NCBI RefSeq assembly: GCF_000284515.1
Contig: NC_017668.1
Span: 744,001-808,000 of the forward strand
Length of the DNA: 64,000 bases
From: Halobacillus halophilus DSM 2266
GTDB lineage: Bacteria; Bacillota; Bacilli; Bacillales; Halobacillaceae
Reading direction: 5' to 3'
Each line of letters opens with the position of its first letter. Position 1 is the first letter of the stretch. The notes below the pieces were generated by a model that was not told where the DNA came from, did no database searches, and saw nothing but the letters and a program-made list of their open reading frames with translations. The translations under genes were made by a program, and so were the position numbers. Positions 32,276-40,614 of this stretch are shown here, piece after piece.

Positions 32276-35035
32276 TCAGCCTGTATTACGAAGACCAGCT
32301 GCAATACCACTTATGGTCAGCAGGACTTCGGTTAGTAGTTCATCATCTTGATCTTCCGATGCGCGCAGCTCTTTAATCAGCTCCACTTGAAGGAAATTCA
32401 GCGGATCGACGTAAGGGTTACGCAGGCGTACGGATTCTTTGATCGTCGGCTGATGAGTGAGTAATTCTTCATCCCCTGAGATCTTCAGAAGAATTTCTTT
32501 GGTTCGCTCGTATTCGTCAACGATGTTATTAAAGATTCGTTCACCAAGCTCCTGGTCATTAACCAGCTGTGTATATTCCTGTGCTGTTTGAATATCAGCT
32601 TTAGTAAGAGCCATCTGTAAGTTGTTGATGGTGGAGCGGAAGAACGGCCAATTAATATACATCTGCTTAAGCTGTTCAAGTCTGTCATTATCATTTTCAA
32701 CGTAACTCGCGAGGCCTGAACCTGCTGCATACCAAGCAGGGATCAGCTGACGGTTCTGTGACCATGCGAATACCCATGGGATCGCACGCAGATTCTCAAA
32801 CTTGGAACTGTCTTTACGCTTCATTGGACGTGAGCCAATGTTCAGTTCACTGATTTCTTTTAATGGCGTCGCTTCGTTGAAGTAGGTCAGGAAGTCTTTA
32901 TCGCCGAATACCAGGGATTGATATTTCTTCAGTGAAATTTCAGCAATTTCTTCCATCGCCTGTTCCCATGCGTCTTCGCGATTATGAGCTTGTTCTGATT
33001 CCTGGGAAACATTGGCTGCCCCTTCGAGTAAGGTGGATGCGCCTTGCTCCAGGCTGCGGTACGCAATATCTTTTATCAAATAGCGGGAGGAAAGAACTTC
33101 CCCTTGTTCGGTAATTTTTACACCGTCCCCCAGTGTTTCTTCCGGCTGGGAAAGGAGGCTTCGGTTTAGGGGACCGCCACCGCGACCCAAGGAACCGCCG
33201 CGCCCGTGGAAGAACTTCAGTCCGACGTTATACTCGCGGGCCATTGTATGAATTTCCTGCTGGGCTTTGTATAGTCTCCAGTTAGCTGTTAATGTACCGC
33301 CATCTTTACTGCCGTCTGAATAACCAAGCATGATTTCCTGATGATTATTTCGGTGCTTAAGATGTTTCGCATAGACATCCATCTCAAATAACGTCTTCAG
33401 GATTTCAGGTCCAGCTACGAGGTCATCAACGGTTTCCAGTAATGGAGCTACGTTAATATTGCTTTCAACCGTTCCGTCAGCATGCAGACGGTAAATGCCG
33501 GCTTCTTTAGCAAGCACGAGAACTTCTAACAGGTCGCTTGCAGATTCCGTCATACTAATCAGGTAAACTTCAATGGAGCGCTTCCCGAACTCAATATGTG
33601 CGTTACGAATCATTTGGAAGACGGTAAGCATTTCCTGAGTGCTGTCTGAATAATCCTCGTTTAATAATGAAATAGGACGCGGGTCCTTCAATACGTTTTG
33701 CAGAACCTCAATTTTCTTGTCTTCAGCAAGTTCACTATAATTATCTTCAATACTTACCTTACGCAACAGCTCGTCCACTGCTGATTCGTGTTCACCACTA
33801 TGGTTCCGTATATCGAGAGTTGCTAAGTGGAACCCGAACAATTCGACCTGGCGAATCAGTTTGCGCAGTTTTTTCAATTCGCGTCTGGCAGGCTGGTGCG
33901 TTTTGGCGCTTTTCTGAATTTGATAAAGATCTTCAAGCAGTTCATCAGCATAATCATAGCCGAGATCTGATTGACCGACCTGGCGCAAACGTTCCAGAAC
34001 GATAGCAAATTTACGGCGGTAAATCTCTTTTTCCACGCGCCATTTCTTCCCTTTAGGGAGCTGCGGTTCTTCTTTCTCTATGGATGCCATTAATTCGTCA
34101 GTAACCGTTACTTGCGCAGAAGAATGACTGAAACGCTTCATTAACTCTACGAGCACTTCTTCATACTTATTCAGGACAAGATTACGCTGCTTCTGTAAAG
34201 TCTGCCACGTAATGTCAGGGGTCACGTTCGGATTTCCGTCACGATCGCCTCCAATCCAGGAACCGAAACGAAGGAAATTAGGCACATCCCAATCTTCTTC
34301 CGGATAGTTCTCCTCGAGACAATATTCCAGTTCCTGATGGATTTCTGGAAGCACATCGAAAAGTGTTTCATCAAAGTAATAGAGGCCGTTTCGCACCTCA
34401 TCCATTACAGTCGGCTTACGATCACGCAGTTCATCCGTCTGCCATAGAACGCTGACTTCGTTTTGAAGACTGTCCTTCAGGCTGTCTCTTTCATTCTTAG
34501 TAAGTTGAGGATTATCCAGCTTCTGCAAAATAGTAGCAATTCTCTTCTGGATTTCCAGCACGGTTCTTTTTGTAGCTTCTGTTGGGTGTGCGGTAATAAT
34601 CAGTTCAAGAGAGAGATGATCCAACACATTTTGAATCACATCTTTTGAAAAATTATTATTCTTTAAATTAAGTACGGCGCTTTCTAGAGAGAAAGGCTGA
34701 GCTCCGTGATCTTCTCTTAGTTGATACTCGCGGCGTCTGCGGATACGGTGGTTTTGTTCAGCTATGTTAACGAGGTGGAAATAAATTGAGAAAGCCCGGA
34801 TCACCTGGGATCGCATAGGAGGCTTGAGGTTTTGAATTTCTTCTTTCAGTTGATTATAAGTAGATGTACTATGATTGTTTCGAAGATCTTTCGTCAATTG
34901 ACGAATAGTTTCAACTTTGTTTAATAACTCTTCTCCGCCGTGATGGACAAGTAGATTACCGAGCATTTTACCCAGTTCATTAATGTCCCGGCGTAAGGGA
35001 GTTGTATGATCGTTTGTTTTTGGTTGATTAGTCAC
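32276..35035 (-). CDS. ppc: Phosphoenolpyruvate carboxylase
   Basis: 919 residues, GTG start behind GGAAGGTGAAAG. Family signatures: ITAHPTEATKRT near residue 150 with the catalytic histidine, FGSWIGGDRDGNPNVT near 245, FFHGRGGSLGRGGGP near 595 (the glycine loop over the active site), and the invariant C-terminal end RNTG. It adds bicarbonate to PEP to give oxaloacetate and phosphate, refilling the TCA cycle and feeding aspartate, glutamate and proline synthesis; this is a plausible link to solute production here. Monocistronic, with a promoter at 35100-35127. B. subtilis uses pyruvate carboxylase instead, so ppc is a difference. Confidence 0.97.
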   Translation of the reverse strand: MTNQPKTNDHTTPLRRDINELGKMLGNLLVHHGGEELLNKVETIRQLTKDLRNNHSTSTYNQLKEEIQNLKPPMRSQVIRAFSIYFHLVNIAEQNHRIRRRREYQLREDHGAQPFSLESAVLNLKNNNFSKDVIQNVLDHLSLELIITAHPTEATKRTVLEIQKRIATILQKLDNPQLTKNERDSLKDSLQNEVSVLWQTDELRDRKPTVMDEVRNGLYYFDETLFDVLPEIHQELEYCLEENYPEEDWDVPNFLRFGSWIGGDRDGNPNVTPDITWQTLQKQRNLVLNKYEEVLVELMKRFSHSSAQVTVTDELMASIEKEEPQLPKGKKWRVEKEIYRRKFAIVLERLRQVGQSDLGYDYADELLEDLYQIQKSAKTHQPARRELKKLRKLIRQVELFGFHLATLDIRNHSGEHESAVDELLRKVSIEDNYSELAEDKKIEVLQNVLKDPRPISLLNEDYSDSTQEMLTVFQMIRNAHIEFGKRSIEVYLISMTESASDLLEVLVLAKEAGIYRLHADGTVESNINVAPLLETVDDLVAGPEILKTLFEMDVYAKHLKHRNNHQEIMLGYSDGSKDGGTLTANWRLYKAQQEIHTMAREYNVGLKFFHGRGGSLGRGGGPLNRSLLSQPEETLGDGVKITEQGEVLSSRYLIKDIAYRSLEQGASTLLEGAANVSQESEQAHNREDAWEQAMEEIAEISLKKYQSLVFGDKDFLTYFNEATPLKEISELNIGSRPMKRKDSSKFENLRAIPWVFAWSQNRQLIPAWYAAGSGLASYVENDNDRLEQLKQMYINWPFFRSTINNLQMALTKADIQTAQEYTQLVNDQELGERIFNNIVDEYERTKEILLKISGDEELLTHQPTIKESVRLRNPYVDPLNFLQVELIKELRASEDQDDELLTEVLLTISGIAAGLRNTG

Positions 35036-35099
35036 ACTTTCACCTTCCTGTAATTACACTTATTTTATAGTTACTTGAAAGTTACCTTATGTTTTCATA

Positions 35100-35127
35100 A
35101 TGTTATCAGAATAATGGGCATAGTCAA
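35100..35127 (-). promoter_or_regulatory. Probable sigma-A promoter of ppc
   Basis: TTGACT (35122-35127) and TAACAT (35100-35105) on the minus strand are 16 bases apart, about 65 bases before the ppc start. The rest of the 314-bp gap to the next gene (35036-35349) is AT-rich and without further clear signals. Confidence 0.55.
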
Positions 35128-35349
35128 ATACTTCGAACCGTAACGATGACAGCAGATTGAGGGATTTTGGACAGGGTTAAATTGGTAAGAGTATATAATA
35201 TAAGTAATGTAAGCGTTATCTTTTAAGGGGAGGGAAGAAGGACCTATTTTTGTAATTTTTTTTAAGATTGAGTTACAAATGGTTTGCTTATCGTTAAAAA
35301 AAGGAAAGAAATGTTATTATAGTAGCAATCAAATTATAGGAGGATCTCC

Positions 35350-36222
35350 ATGTCTGTACAATTAGTACTTGATTCCAAGTCAACATTAGGTGAAGGTCCA
35401 AGCTGGGACTCAGAAAAGGAAGTTCTGTATTGGGTAGATATTGTCGGGAAGAAGATTCACCGATATGATCCCGTCCAGCATGAAAATACGACGGTAGAAT
35501 TGGAGCAGTATCCTGGTACCATTCAACCGCGTGAGGATGGCGAAGTCATTCTTGCGCTTCAAAATGGCTTTTACTTTTATAACTGGATGTCAGAAACTCT
35601 GGAGCCTATAACCGATCCGGAAAAACACTTACCAGGCAATCGGTTTAATGATGGTAAATGCGACCCTGCGGGAAGGTTTTGGGCAGGGACTATGAATTTA
35701 GAGGAGCAGCAGGACAAAGGAGCTCTCTACAGGCTGGATACGAATCTTGAAGTTACAGAGAAGCTGAATGGACTCAGCATATCCAATGGGATCGCATGGT
35801 CACCTGATCATGCCTATATGTATCATATTGATACGCCCACCAAACAAGTGATGCGATACGACTTTAATATGGAGACAGGGGAAATTACCAATCCGAAAAC
35901 CGTGGTAACCATTCCGGATGATCAAGGGTCGCCGGATGGCATGACCATTGATGAAGAAGGGATGCTATGGATCGCTCATTTTGGCGGAGCAGGCGTTTCC
36001 AGATGGGACCCTGAAAAAGGAGAGTGTTTAGAATTCATCGATGTCCCGGCTGCAAATGTCACATGCTGTGTATTTGGCGGTAAGGATATGAATGAACTCT
36101 ATATTACGACAGCCAGAAAAGGTATGAGTGATGAGGACTTAGAGAAGTATCCGGAAGCAGGAGGACTGTTTAAATTAAAAACAAAAGTCCGTGGGCTTCC
36201 GTCTTATCCATTTAAAGGGTGA
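35350..36222 (+). CDS. yvrE: SMP-30/gluconolactonase-family lactonase
   Basis: 290 residues, six-bladed beta-propeller. The metal-binding residues typical of SMP-30 are in place: the glutamate in LGEGPSWDSE near residue 15, the asparagine in RFNDGKCDPAGRFWAGTM near 100, the asparagine in GLSISNGIAWSPD near 148 and the aspartate in GSPDGMTIDEEG near 198. The propeller binds one Ca2+ or Zn2+ and hydrolyses sugar lactones such as gluconolactone. AGGAGG lies before the ATG. Similar in length to YvrE of B. subtilis. Monocistronic; the substrate is inferred from the family. Confidence 0.9.
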   Translation: MSVQLVLDSKSTLGEGPSWDSEKEVLYWVDIVGKKIHRYDPVQHENTTVELEQYPGTIQPREDGEVILALQNGFYFYNWMSETLEPITDPEKHLPGNRFNDGKCDPAGRFWAGTMNLEEQQDKGALYRLDTNLEVTEKLNGLSISNGIAWSPDHAYMYHIDTPTKQVMRYDFNMETGEITNPKTVVTIPDDQGSPDGMTIDEEGMLWIAHFGGAGVSRWDPEKGECLEFIDVPAANVTCCVFGGKDMNELYITTARKGMSDEDLEKYPEAGGLFKLKTKVRGLPSYPFKG

Positions 36223-36224
36223 AG

Positions 36225-36300
36225 TTTAAAAGCAGTTGACATATAAATCAATATCCCGAAATCAATTCTTACAGAATCCGGGGCTCAACTGTAAGAACAA
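36225..36300. repeat. Short remnant of the MITE-like terminus
   Basis: AATATCCCGAAATCAATTCTT, ACAGAATCCGGGGCTCAACTG follows the order of the family terminus (TATCTCGAAATCAAGTCTT ... CCGG). No interior modules remain. Confidence 0.5.
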
Positions 36301-36331
36301 CACGGTAATTTAAAAGAGCCATATTATTAAA

Positions 36332-36368
36332 AAGGAAGCTTCCTAGTACGAGGAAGCTTCCTTTTTTT
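36332..36368. terminator. Bidirectional terminator overlapping a coding end
   Basis: AAAGGAAGCTTCCT pairs with AGGAAGCTTCCTTT. The stop codon of the acetyltransferase gene (36343-36345, minus strand) lies in this hairpin, so its last codons and the stop form one stem arm and the loop. Confidence 0.88.
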
Positions 36369-36885
36369 GGTGGGATGAGTGTGGTTCCCACTCCGTTCGC
36401 AACAGACTCATTTCTAATAGGTTCCAAAATGATCCGTTTACTTTCCGGTGGTCTCTAAGCAGTCCATCTTTTTGAAAACCGGCTTTTTCATAGCAGCGGA
36501 TCGCCGGTTGATTAAAATCAAAGACACCAAGGGCTACCTTATGAAGCTTAAGTTCCTCAAAAGCAATAGCTGTAACCTCGGCAATCATTTGTTCTCCAAT
36601 TCCACGGTTTTGATGTTCTGGACTTACCAGGACTTTACCGATTCGGGCTGATTCATTCTTCTTATCTATTCTTCCTAAAGAAATGTGTCCGACCACTTCT
36701 TTGGATTCAGAATCCCATGCTTTATACACGATGCGGTCAGGCTGGCGGGTATAAGAGTCCAGCTGGTTATGATCCAGAGGGAATTGAAAAATGGGGCCTC
36801 CCCATTTCATTAAGAAAGCCTCTGTAGGAATCCAGCCAATCAGCTGATCATAATCTTCGCTTGAAAAATTCTGTAATTCAATCAA
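36343..36885 (-). CDS. GNAT-family N-acetyltransferase
   Basis: 180 residues. The acetyl-CoA loop is EHQNRGIGEQMIAEV near residue 95 and the C-terminal part GVFDFNQPAIRCYEKAGFQKDG is the classical RimJ/RimL-like segment. It acetylates an unknown amine. The start overlaps the end of the HAAS membrane gene by eight bases, so it is translationally coupled and under the PadR operon. Its last codons lie inside the terminator hairpin. It is presumably unrelated in chemistry to the membrane protein but may be co-regulated with it. Confidence 0.85.
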   Translation of the reverse strand: MIELQNFSSEDYDQLIGWIPTEAFLMKWGGPIFQFPLDHNQLDSYTRQPDRIVYKAWDSESKEVVGHISLGRIDKKNESARIGKVLVSPEHQNRGIGEQMIAEVTAIAFEELKLHKVALGVFDFNQPAIRCYEKAGFQKDGLLRDHRKVNGSFWNLLEMSLLRTEWEPHSSHQKKEASSY

Positions 36886-37903
36886 CTTGTTCCACCTCTA
36901 CCTTTTTGTATTTCCTTCCTTTTCTTGCCTTATTAAATCCCTCAAATATATCTATTCCAGAAAAAACTACAGCGGTTATTACAGCCGTTAGCCTGATCCA
37001 CTGAGTTAGATTCGATAAATCGGATTGGAGAGCTGTTTCAAGCTCTGTAACAGCGGCTGGATTAAACAAATCTGGATGGCTGATCATCAGACTTAATAGA
37101 ATGATCCAAAGAACGTTATATAGTGTATTAATAAAAGCCAGTTTTATCGTCCACTGCTTTAAGAACCATTTATAAATGATTATAGCAAGAGAACTTCCTG
37201 CTAATATAGCAATGTAAGGCCAAAAACTAGTGAGGATTTCTTCGTTAAATATCGTGGCGGCCTTATTTAAACTTTCACCATTTTCCTGCTCGTATATAGC
37301 AAAAAGACGGGAAGCATTCAGATAAACCGTTATGCCAACAGCGGTCCAGATAAGTCCCCCTGCCAGTTCCCAGTTCGATATCAATCGTTTCTTTGGAATG
37401 GCTGGTTTATTCTTCAACTGATCTGGAGTCCAGGCTTTTCCGAAAGGTTCCTCCTCTGATTTCGTGGACCGTTCGACAACAGCAAAAATAACTGTAATCC
37501 AGAACACAGATTGAATCCCAGCAGATGCTGCCGCAAAAGAGGTTTGAATGAAGATCGATAGAATAATAGAAATCATACTTGTTTCACCAGAGAAAGAAAG
37601 AATCTCTTCAGCCACTACGGAGATGACAACAATGATCATAATAATAGGAAGAACGAGCTTTAAAATGTTCAAATACTGATCGTATAAGGCAGGACCAATT
37701 AAATAGGAAGGACGATCACTATAGCGTCTGGCGAGTACAGCCGGGTCGCCCAGGTTCGTTAACACAGCTCTTACATCTTTTTCTGATGGATGCTCAGGAA
37801 GCATATCTTCAATAGTGGATTGGAGTTCGAGGGCAACATCGTCCTGCATTTTCTCTGGGAGTCTTCGAGTGACCTCGTAAACATACGGTTTAATTAAGTC
37901 CAT
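36878..37903 (-). CDS. HAAS-domain membrane protein
   Basis: 341 residues. The N-terminal 65 residues are the HAAS helical domain (YVYEVTRRLPEKMQDDVALELQ, then VLTNLGDPAVLARRY), which is found at the start of membrane proteins cotranscribed with PadR regulators. About seven membrane helices follow, for example LKLVLPIIMIIVVISVV near 80. The tail is basic. The gene overlaps the PadR stop by 14 bases and the acetyltransferase start by eight. The function is unknown; the pairing suggests a membrane sensor or a protein whose level is set by PadR in response to envelope stress (inference). Confidence 0.82.
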   Translation of the reverse strand: MDLIKPYVYEVTRRLPEKMQDDVALELQSTIEDMLPEHPSEKDVRAVLTNLGDPAVLARRYSDRPSYLIGPALYDQYLNILKLVLPIIMIIVVISVVAEEILSFSGETSMISIILSIFIQTSFAAASAGIQSVFWITVIFAVVERSTKSEEEPFGKAWTPDQLKNKPAIPKKRLISNWELAGGLIWTAVGITVYLNASRLFAIYEQENGESLNKAATIFNEEILTSFWPYIAILAGSSLAIIIYKWFLKQWTIKLAFINTLYNVLWIILLSLMISHPDLFNPAAVTELETALQSDLSNLTQWIRLTAVITAVVFSGIDIFEGFNKARKGRKYKKVEVEQVD

Positions 37904-38237
37904 CCTTTTCCTCTCCTTGTAGTAAATTATGAAGTTGTAAAGAAGTTCTTTCCCATTCTGCTTTCAGCTCATTAAAGATCTCATAACCATAATCACTCAG
38001 TACGTAATACTTTCTAGGCCGACTTTCCGACGTATCCCACGTGCTGGTTACTAATTCCTGTTTTTCCAGTCGTCTGAGCAAAGGGTAAAGTGTACTTTGA
38101 TCAATAACAATGCCCGAAGATTCCAAGCGCTGAACAAGTGAGTATCCATACTGAGGAGACTTTAATTGGCTGAGCACAGCAAGCGTCAAAGAGCCCCTTC
38201 TCATCTCCGTAATTAAGGAATTTAATAATTTACTCAA
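37890..38237 (-). CDS. PadR-family transcriptional regulator
   Basis: 115 residues from a TTG start at 38237 behind GAGGTGGCTCA; frames beginning further upstream run through the promoter. The winged-helix core is LTLAVLSQLKSPQYGYSLVQRLESSG, then TLYPLLRRLEKQELVTSTW with the conserved LYP motif at the recognition helix, and SESRPRKYYVLSDYG as the wing. It probably represses its own operon (this gene, the HAAS protein and an acetyltransferase). An inverted repeat that could be its operator lies just upstream. Confidence 0.9.
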   Translation of the reverse strand: MSKLLNSLITEMRRGSLTLAVLSQLKSPQYGYSLVQRLESSGIVIDQSTLYPLLRRLEKQELVTSTWDTSESRPRKYYVLSDYGYEIFNELKAEWERTSLQLHNLLQGEEKDGLN

Positions 38238-38263
38238 TGAGCCACCTCGCTCTCTCTTTATAG

Positions 38264-38276
38264 TGTATATCATACA
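38264..38276. promoter_or_regulatory. Candidate PadR operator
   Basis: TGTATATCATACA is a 5-3-5 inverted repeat (TGTAT/ATACA), 27 bases before the padR start. TGTATGACATA follows at 38281-38291 as a possible second half-site. Autoregulatory binding is inferred. Confidence 0.5.
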
Positions 38277-38428
38277 CCATTGTATGACATATAACAATAA
38301 CATTATTACGGCGTCCTAAAAGGTAAAACCCTTTCGCTTTAAAGTGGCAAATTTTTTTAGTTTCTAACAGGAGCAATTCAATGATAAAGTAGATAAGAAG
38401 TTTAAGATTGAAGTAAGGAGGGAGTCTA

Positions 38429-39910
38429 GTGGCTGACCAGGAAAGTAACGAAGTCATAGATGAAGCATTAGGAGAGAAAGACATTCGACGGTTAGAATTT
38501 CGTGGTGGTGTATTTGCTGCGACGATTCCTTTAGTGTTTTTCATTATTTGGGCGATTGCCTTAAGTGTAACGGAATTAGTAACCGAGCAGTCCCTTGTAC
38601 TTGGGATGGTAATCGGGATAGCCATTGGTTTGTTTTTCTGTAAATCCCAGTGGGCAGATTATGCTCAAAGTTTATTTTCAGGAATGGCTCAGCCCGTAGG
38701 TGTTATTGCTGTTATCGCCTGGTTTTGGGCAGGGATGTTTGCGAAGCTATTATCGGCCGGTGGGCTTGTAGATGGCCTGATCTGGTTTGGTTTTCAGACA
38801 GGATTAGAAGGTGGCGCTTTTGTAGCCATTACTTTCTTATTGTCAGCTCTGTTCGCAACGGCCGTAGGTACAGGTTATGGTACAGTAGCTACGTTCGGCG
38901 TCCTAATGTATCCGGCTGGTGTCATTTTAGGGGCAGATCCCGTAATATTACTTGCCGCTATCTTAAGTGGTGCGGTGTTTGGAGACAATCTGGCTCCTGT
39001 ATCTGATACCACCATCGTATCTGCGACTACTCAGGAAGCAGATGTACCTGGGGTTGTTCGCTCAAGGTTCAAATATTCCATAACGGCTGCTATTCCGGCT
39101 CTTATTCTATTTATTATTTTTGGTGGCGGCGGAGAACAGGGAAGTACAGAAGTTATTAATCAGCTGCAGGCGCAAGTAGCTCCTGACGGGTTGATTATGC
39201 TCCTGCCATTCATTCTCGTACTCTATCTGGCACTGAGCGGGCATCACTTGCTTACCTCATTGACATGGGGGATCGTCACTTCCATCGGACTCATTGCTGT
39301 GTCAGGTGTTTCCTTAACAAAAGTTCTTCACATTTATAAAAATGATTCTGGAGAGGCTGTTGTGGAGGGCGCCTTAATGAGTGGAATAGGCGGCTATTTT
39401 AATATGGCCATTCTAATTCTATTAATTTTGGCTGCTGCCCATTTGCTTGAGGTAGCCGGTACAATGGAAGTTATTAAAAATTTCTTCCTTGGAATAATTA
39501 AAAATGTGGTTCGCCGGGCGGAACTTTCGATATTTGGAATTGTAGCCTTTTTAAATGTGTTTATCACAATAAACACAGCGGCAGAAATTGCTGCAGCTCC
39601 ATTTGTCAGAAAGCTTGGGATAGAGATGAATATCCATCCATATCGCAGAGCCAACTTCCTCGATACGGTGACTTCATCATTAGGCTACATTTTTCCGTGG
39701 AGCGGTGGAGTGCTTCTCGCATGGGCTACGATCCAGGGAGCTGCGGAAGAGTATGACTTCCTTCCGGTTGTTGGTCCAACAGAAGTCTTTCCATATGTGT
39801 TCCAGGGCTGGGGACTGCTCATCGTTATGTTTGTTGCAGCCATGACTGGCTGGGGACTACGTTATAGTGGGAAAAATGGGGAAGAAGTTAAACCAACAAA
39901 ACATTCGTAA
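38429..39910 (+). CDS. NhaC-type Na+/H+ antiporter
   Basis: 493 residues, about 12 membrane helices, GTG start behind AGGAGGGAG. The family motif GDNLAPVSDTTIVSATTQEAD near residue 190 and the preceding FATAVGTGYGTVATFGVLM are typical of NhaC antiporters; GSGYGTVA-like and IFPWSGGVLLAWA-type motifs mark the half-helices of the transport site. It should exchange cytoplasmic Na+ for H+, or exchange malate/lactate in relatives such as MleN, contributing to Na+ and pH balance in a salty environment. It is monocistronic. Exact ion or substrate remains uncertain. Confidence 0.88.
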   Translation: MADQESNEVIDEALGEKDIRRLEFRGGVFAATIPLVFFIIWAIALSVTELVTEQSLVLGMVIGIAIGLFFCKSQWADYAQSLFSGMAQPVGVIAVIAWFWAGMFAKLLSAGGLVDGLIWFGFQTGLEGGAFVAITFLLSALFATAVGTGYGTVATFGVLMYPAGVILGADPVILLAAILSGAVFGDNLAPVSDTTIVSATTQEADVPGVVRSRFKYSITAAIPALILFIIFGGGGEQGSTEVINQLQAQVAPDGLIMLLPFILVLYLALSGHHLLTSLTWGIVTSIGLIAVSGVSLTKVLHIYKNDSGEAVVEGALMSGIGGYFNMAILILLILAAAHLLEVAGTMEVIKNFFLGIIKNVVRRAELSIFGIVAFLNVFITINTAAEIAAAPFVRKLGIEMNIHPYRRANFLDTVTSSLGYIFPWSGGVLLAWATIQGAAEEYDFLPVVGPTEVFPYVFQGWGLLIVMFVAAMTGWGLRYSGKNGEEVKPTKHS

Positions 39911-39913
39911 TAG

Positions 39914-39955
39914 AAAATCCTCCCTGGGCGGCTTGCCGCAGGGAGGATTTTTTTA
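39914..39955. terminator. Bidirectional terminator
   Basis: AAATCCTCCCTG pairs with CAGGGAGGATTT, with a long T run on the plus strand and an A run on the left. It separates the antiporter from the converging DinB gene. Confidence 0.9.
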
Positions 39956-40438
39956 TTGGATATGAGCTTTTGTTTCTTTCATTTGATCTAAATGACGAAG
40001 CTCGTGCCAGCCGATAAATTCTACCCACTGTTCAAGGTTCAGGTCACCGAAAGAGGGATGAGGGAAAGCGCGATTCTGAAGTGTTTCCTTATCCTTATTA
40101 TGAACTAGGAAATAAGTGGCTTCACGCGTATGTTCCAAACCTTTCTTTGCCTCTTCCAACGTGTTGAATTCGCCTTTTGGTTTCAGGGGTTGAGGTGCCT
40201 CTACTTTATAGTCGCGGTTGGTTGTCTTATGAAGCGGCTTTTCATTTACCTGCTGCTCATCCCCCTGTTTGATCGCCTGATTCATCTGATGGACAATCAT
40301 TTGTTCCATTAAGTACAAATGCTCTAAGACTTCTAAAATAGACCAGGAATTTTCATCCGGTTTCGTGCGTGCTTCCTCGTTAGATACCTCTTCCACAAAA
40401 GCTAGTAATTCGTTTCTTTTTTCTTCTATTCCGTACAT
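39953..40438 (-). CDS. DinB-superfamily protein
   Basis: 161 residues from the ATG at 40438, which follows GGAAAGGATGG; much longer frames upstream lack a site and run into the promoter region. It is a four-helix bundle with the three metal-binding histidines of DinB/YfiT proteins: H39-type in EVLEHLYLMEQM, and the pair in WHELRHLDQM near residue 150. The family includes thiol-dependent S-transferases using bacillithiol in low-GC Gram-positives, and damage-induced proteins of unknown role. The substrate is not identified. Divergent from the gamma-glutamyltransferase gene. Confidence 0.82.
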   Translation of the reverse strand: MYGIEEKRNELLAFVEEVSNEEARTKPDENSWSILEVLEHLYLMEQMIVHQMNQAIKQGDEQQVNEKPLHKTTNRDYKVEAPQPLKPKGEFNTLEEAKKGLEHTREATYFLVHNKDKETLQNRAFPHPSFGDLNLEQWVEFIGWHELRHLDQMKETKAHIQ

Positions 40439-40614
40439 CTTGTAACCATCCTTTCCAAGTATAGGATATTTCGAGTCTACCATATGTAGCCGCTTATTTT
40501 CCTCTATTAAATATGTAAACGGTTTTTCTTTTAATAGAAGACATAGTAAAATGATGAGAAGATTGAAAAAATTTACTTTTCTACTTTTCTTACAAGTGAA
40601 AGGAGCACGATTAA

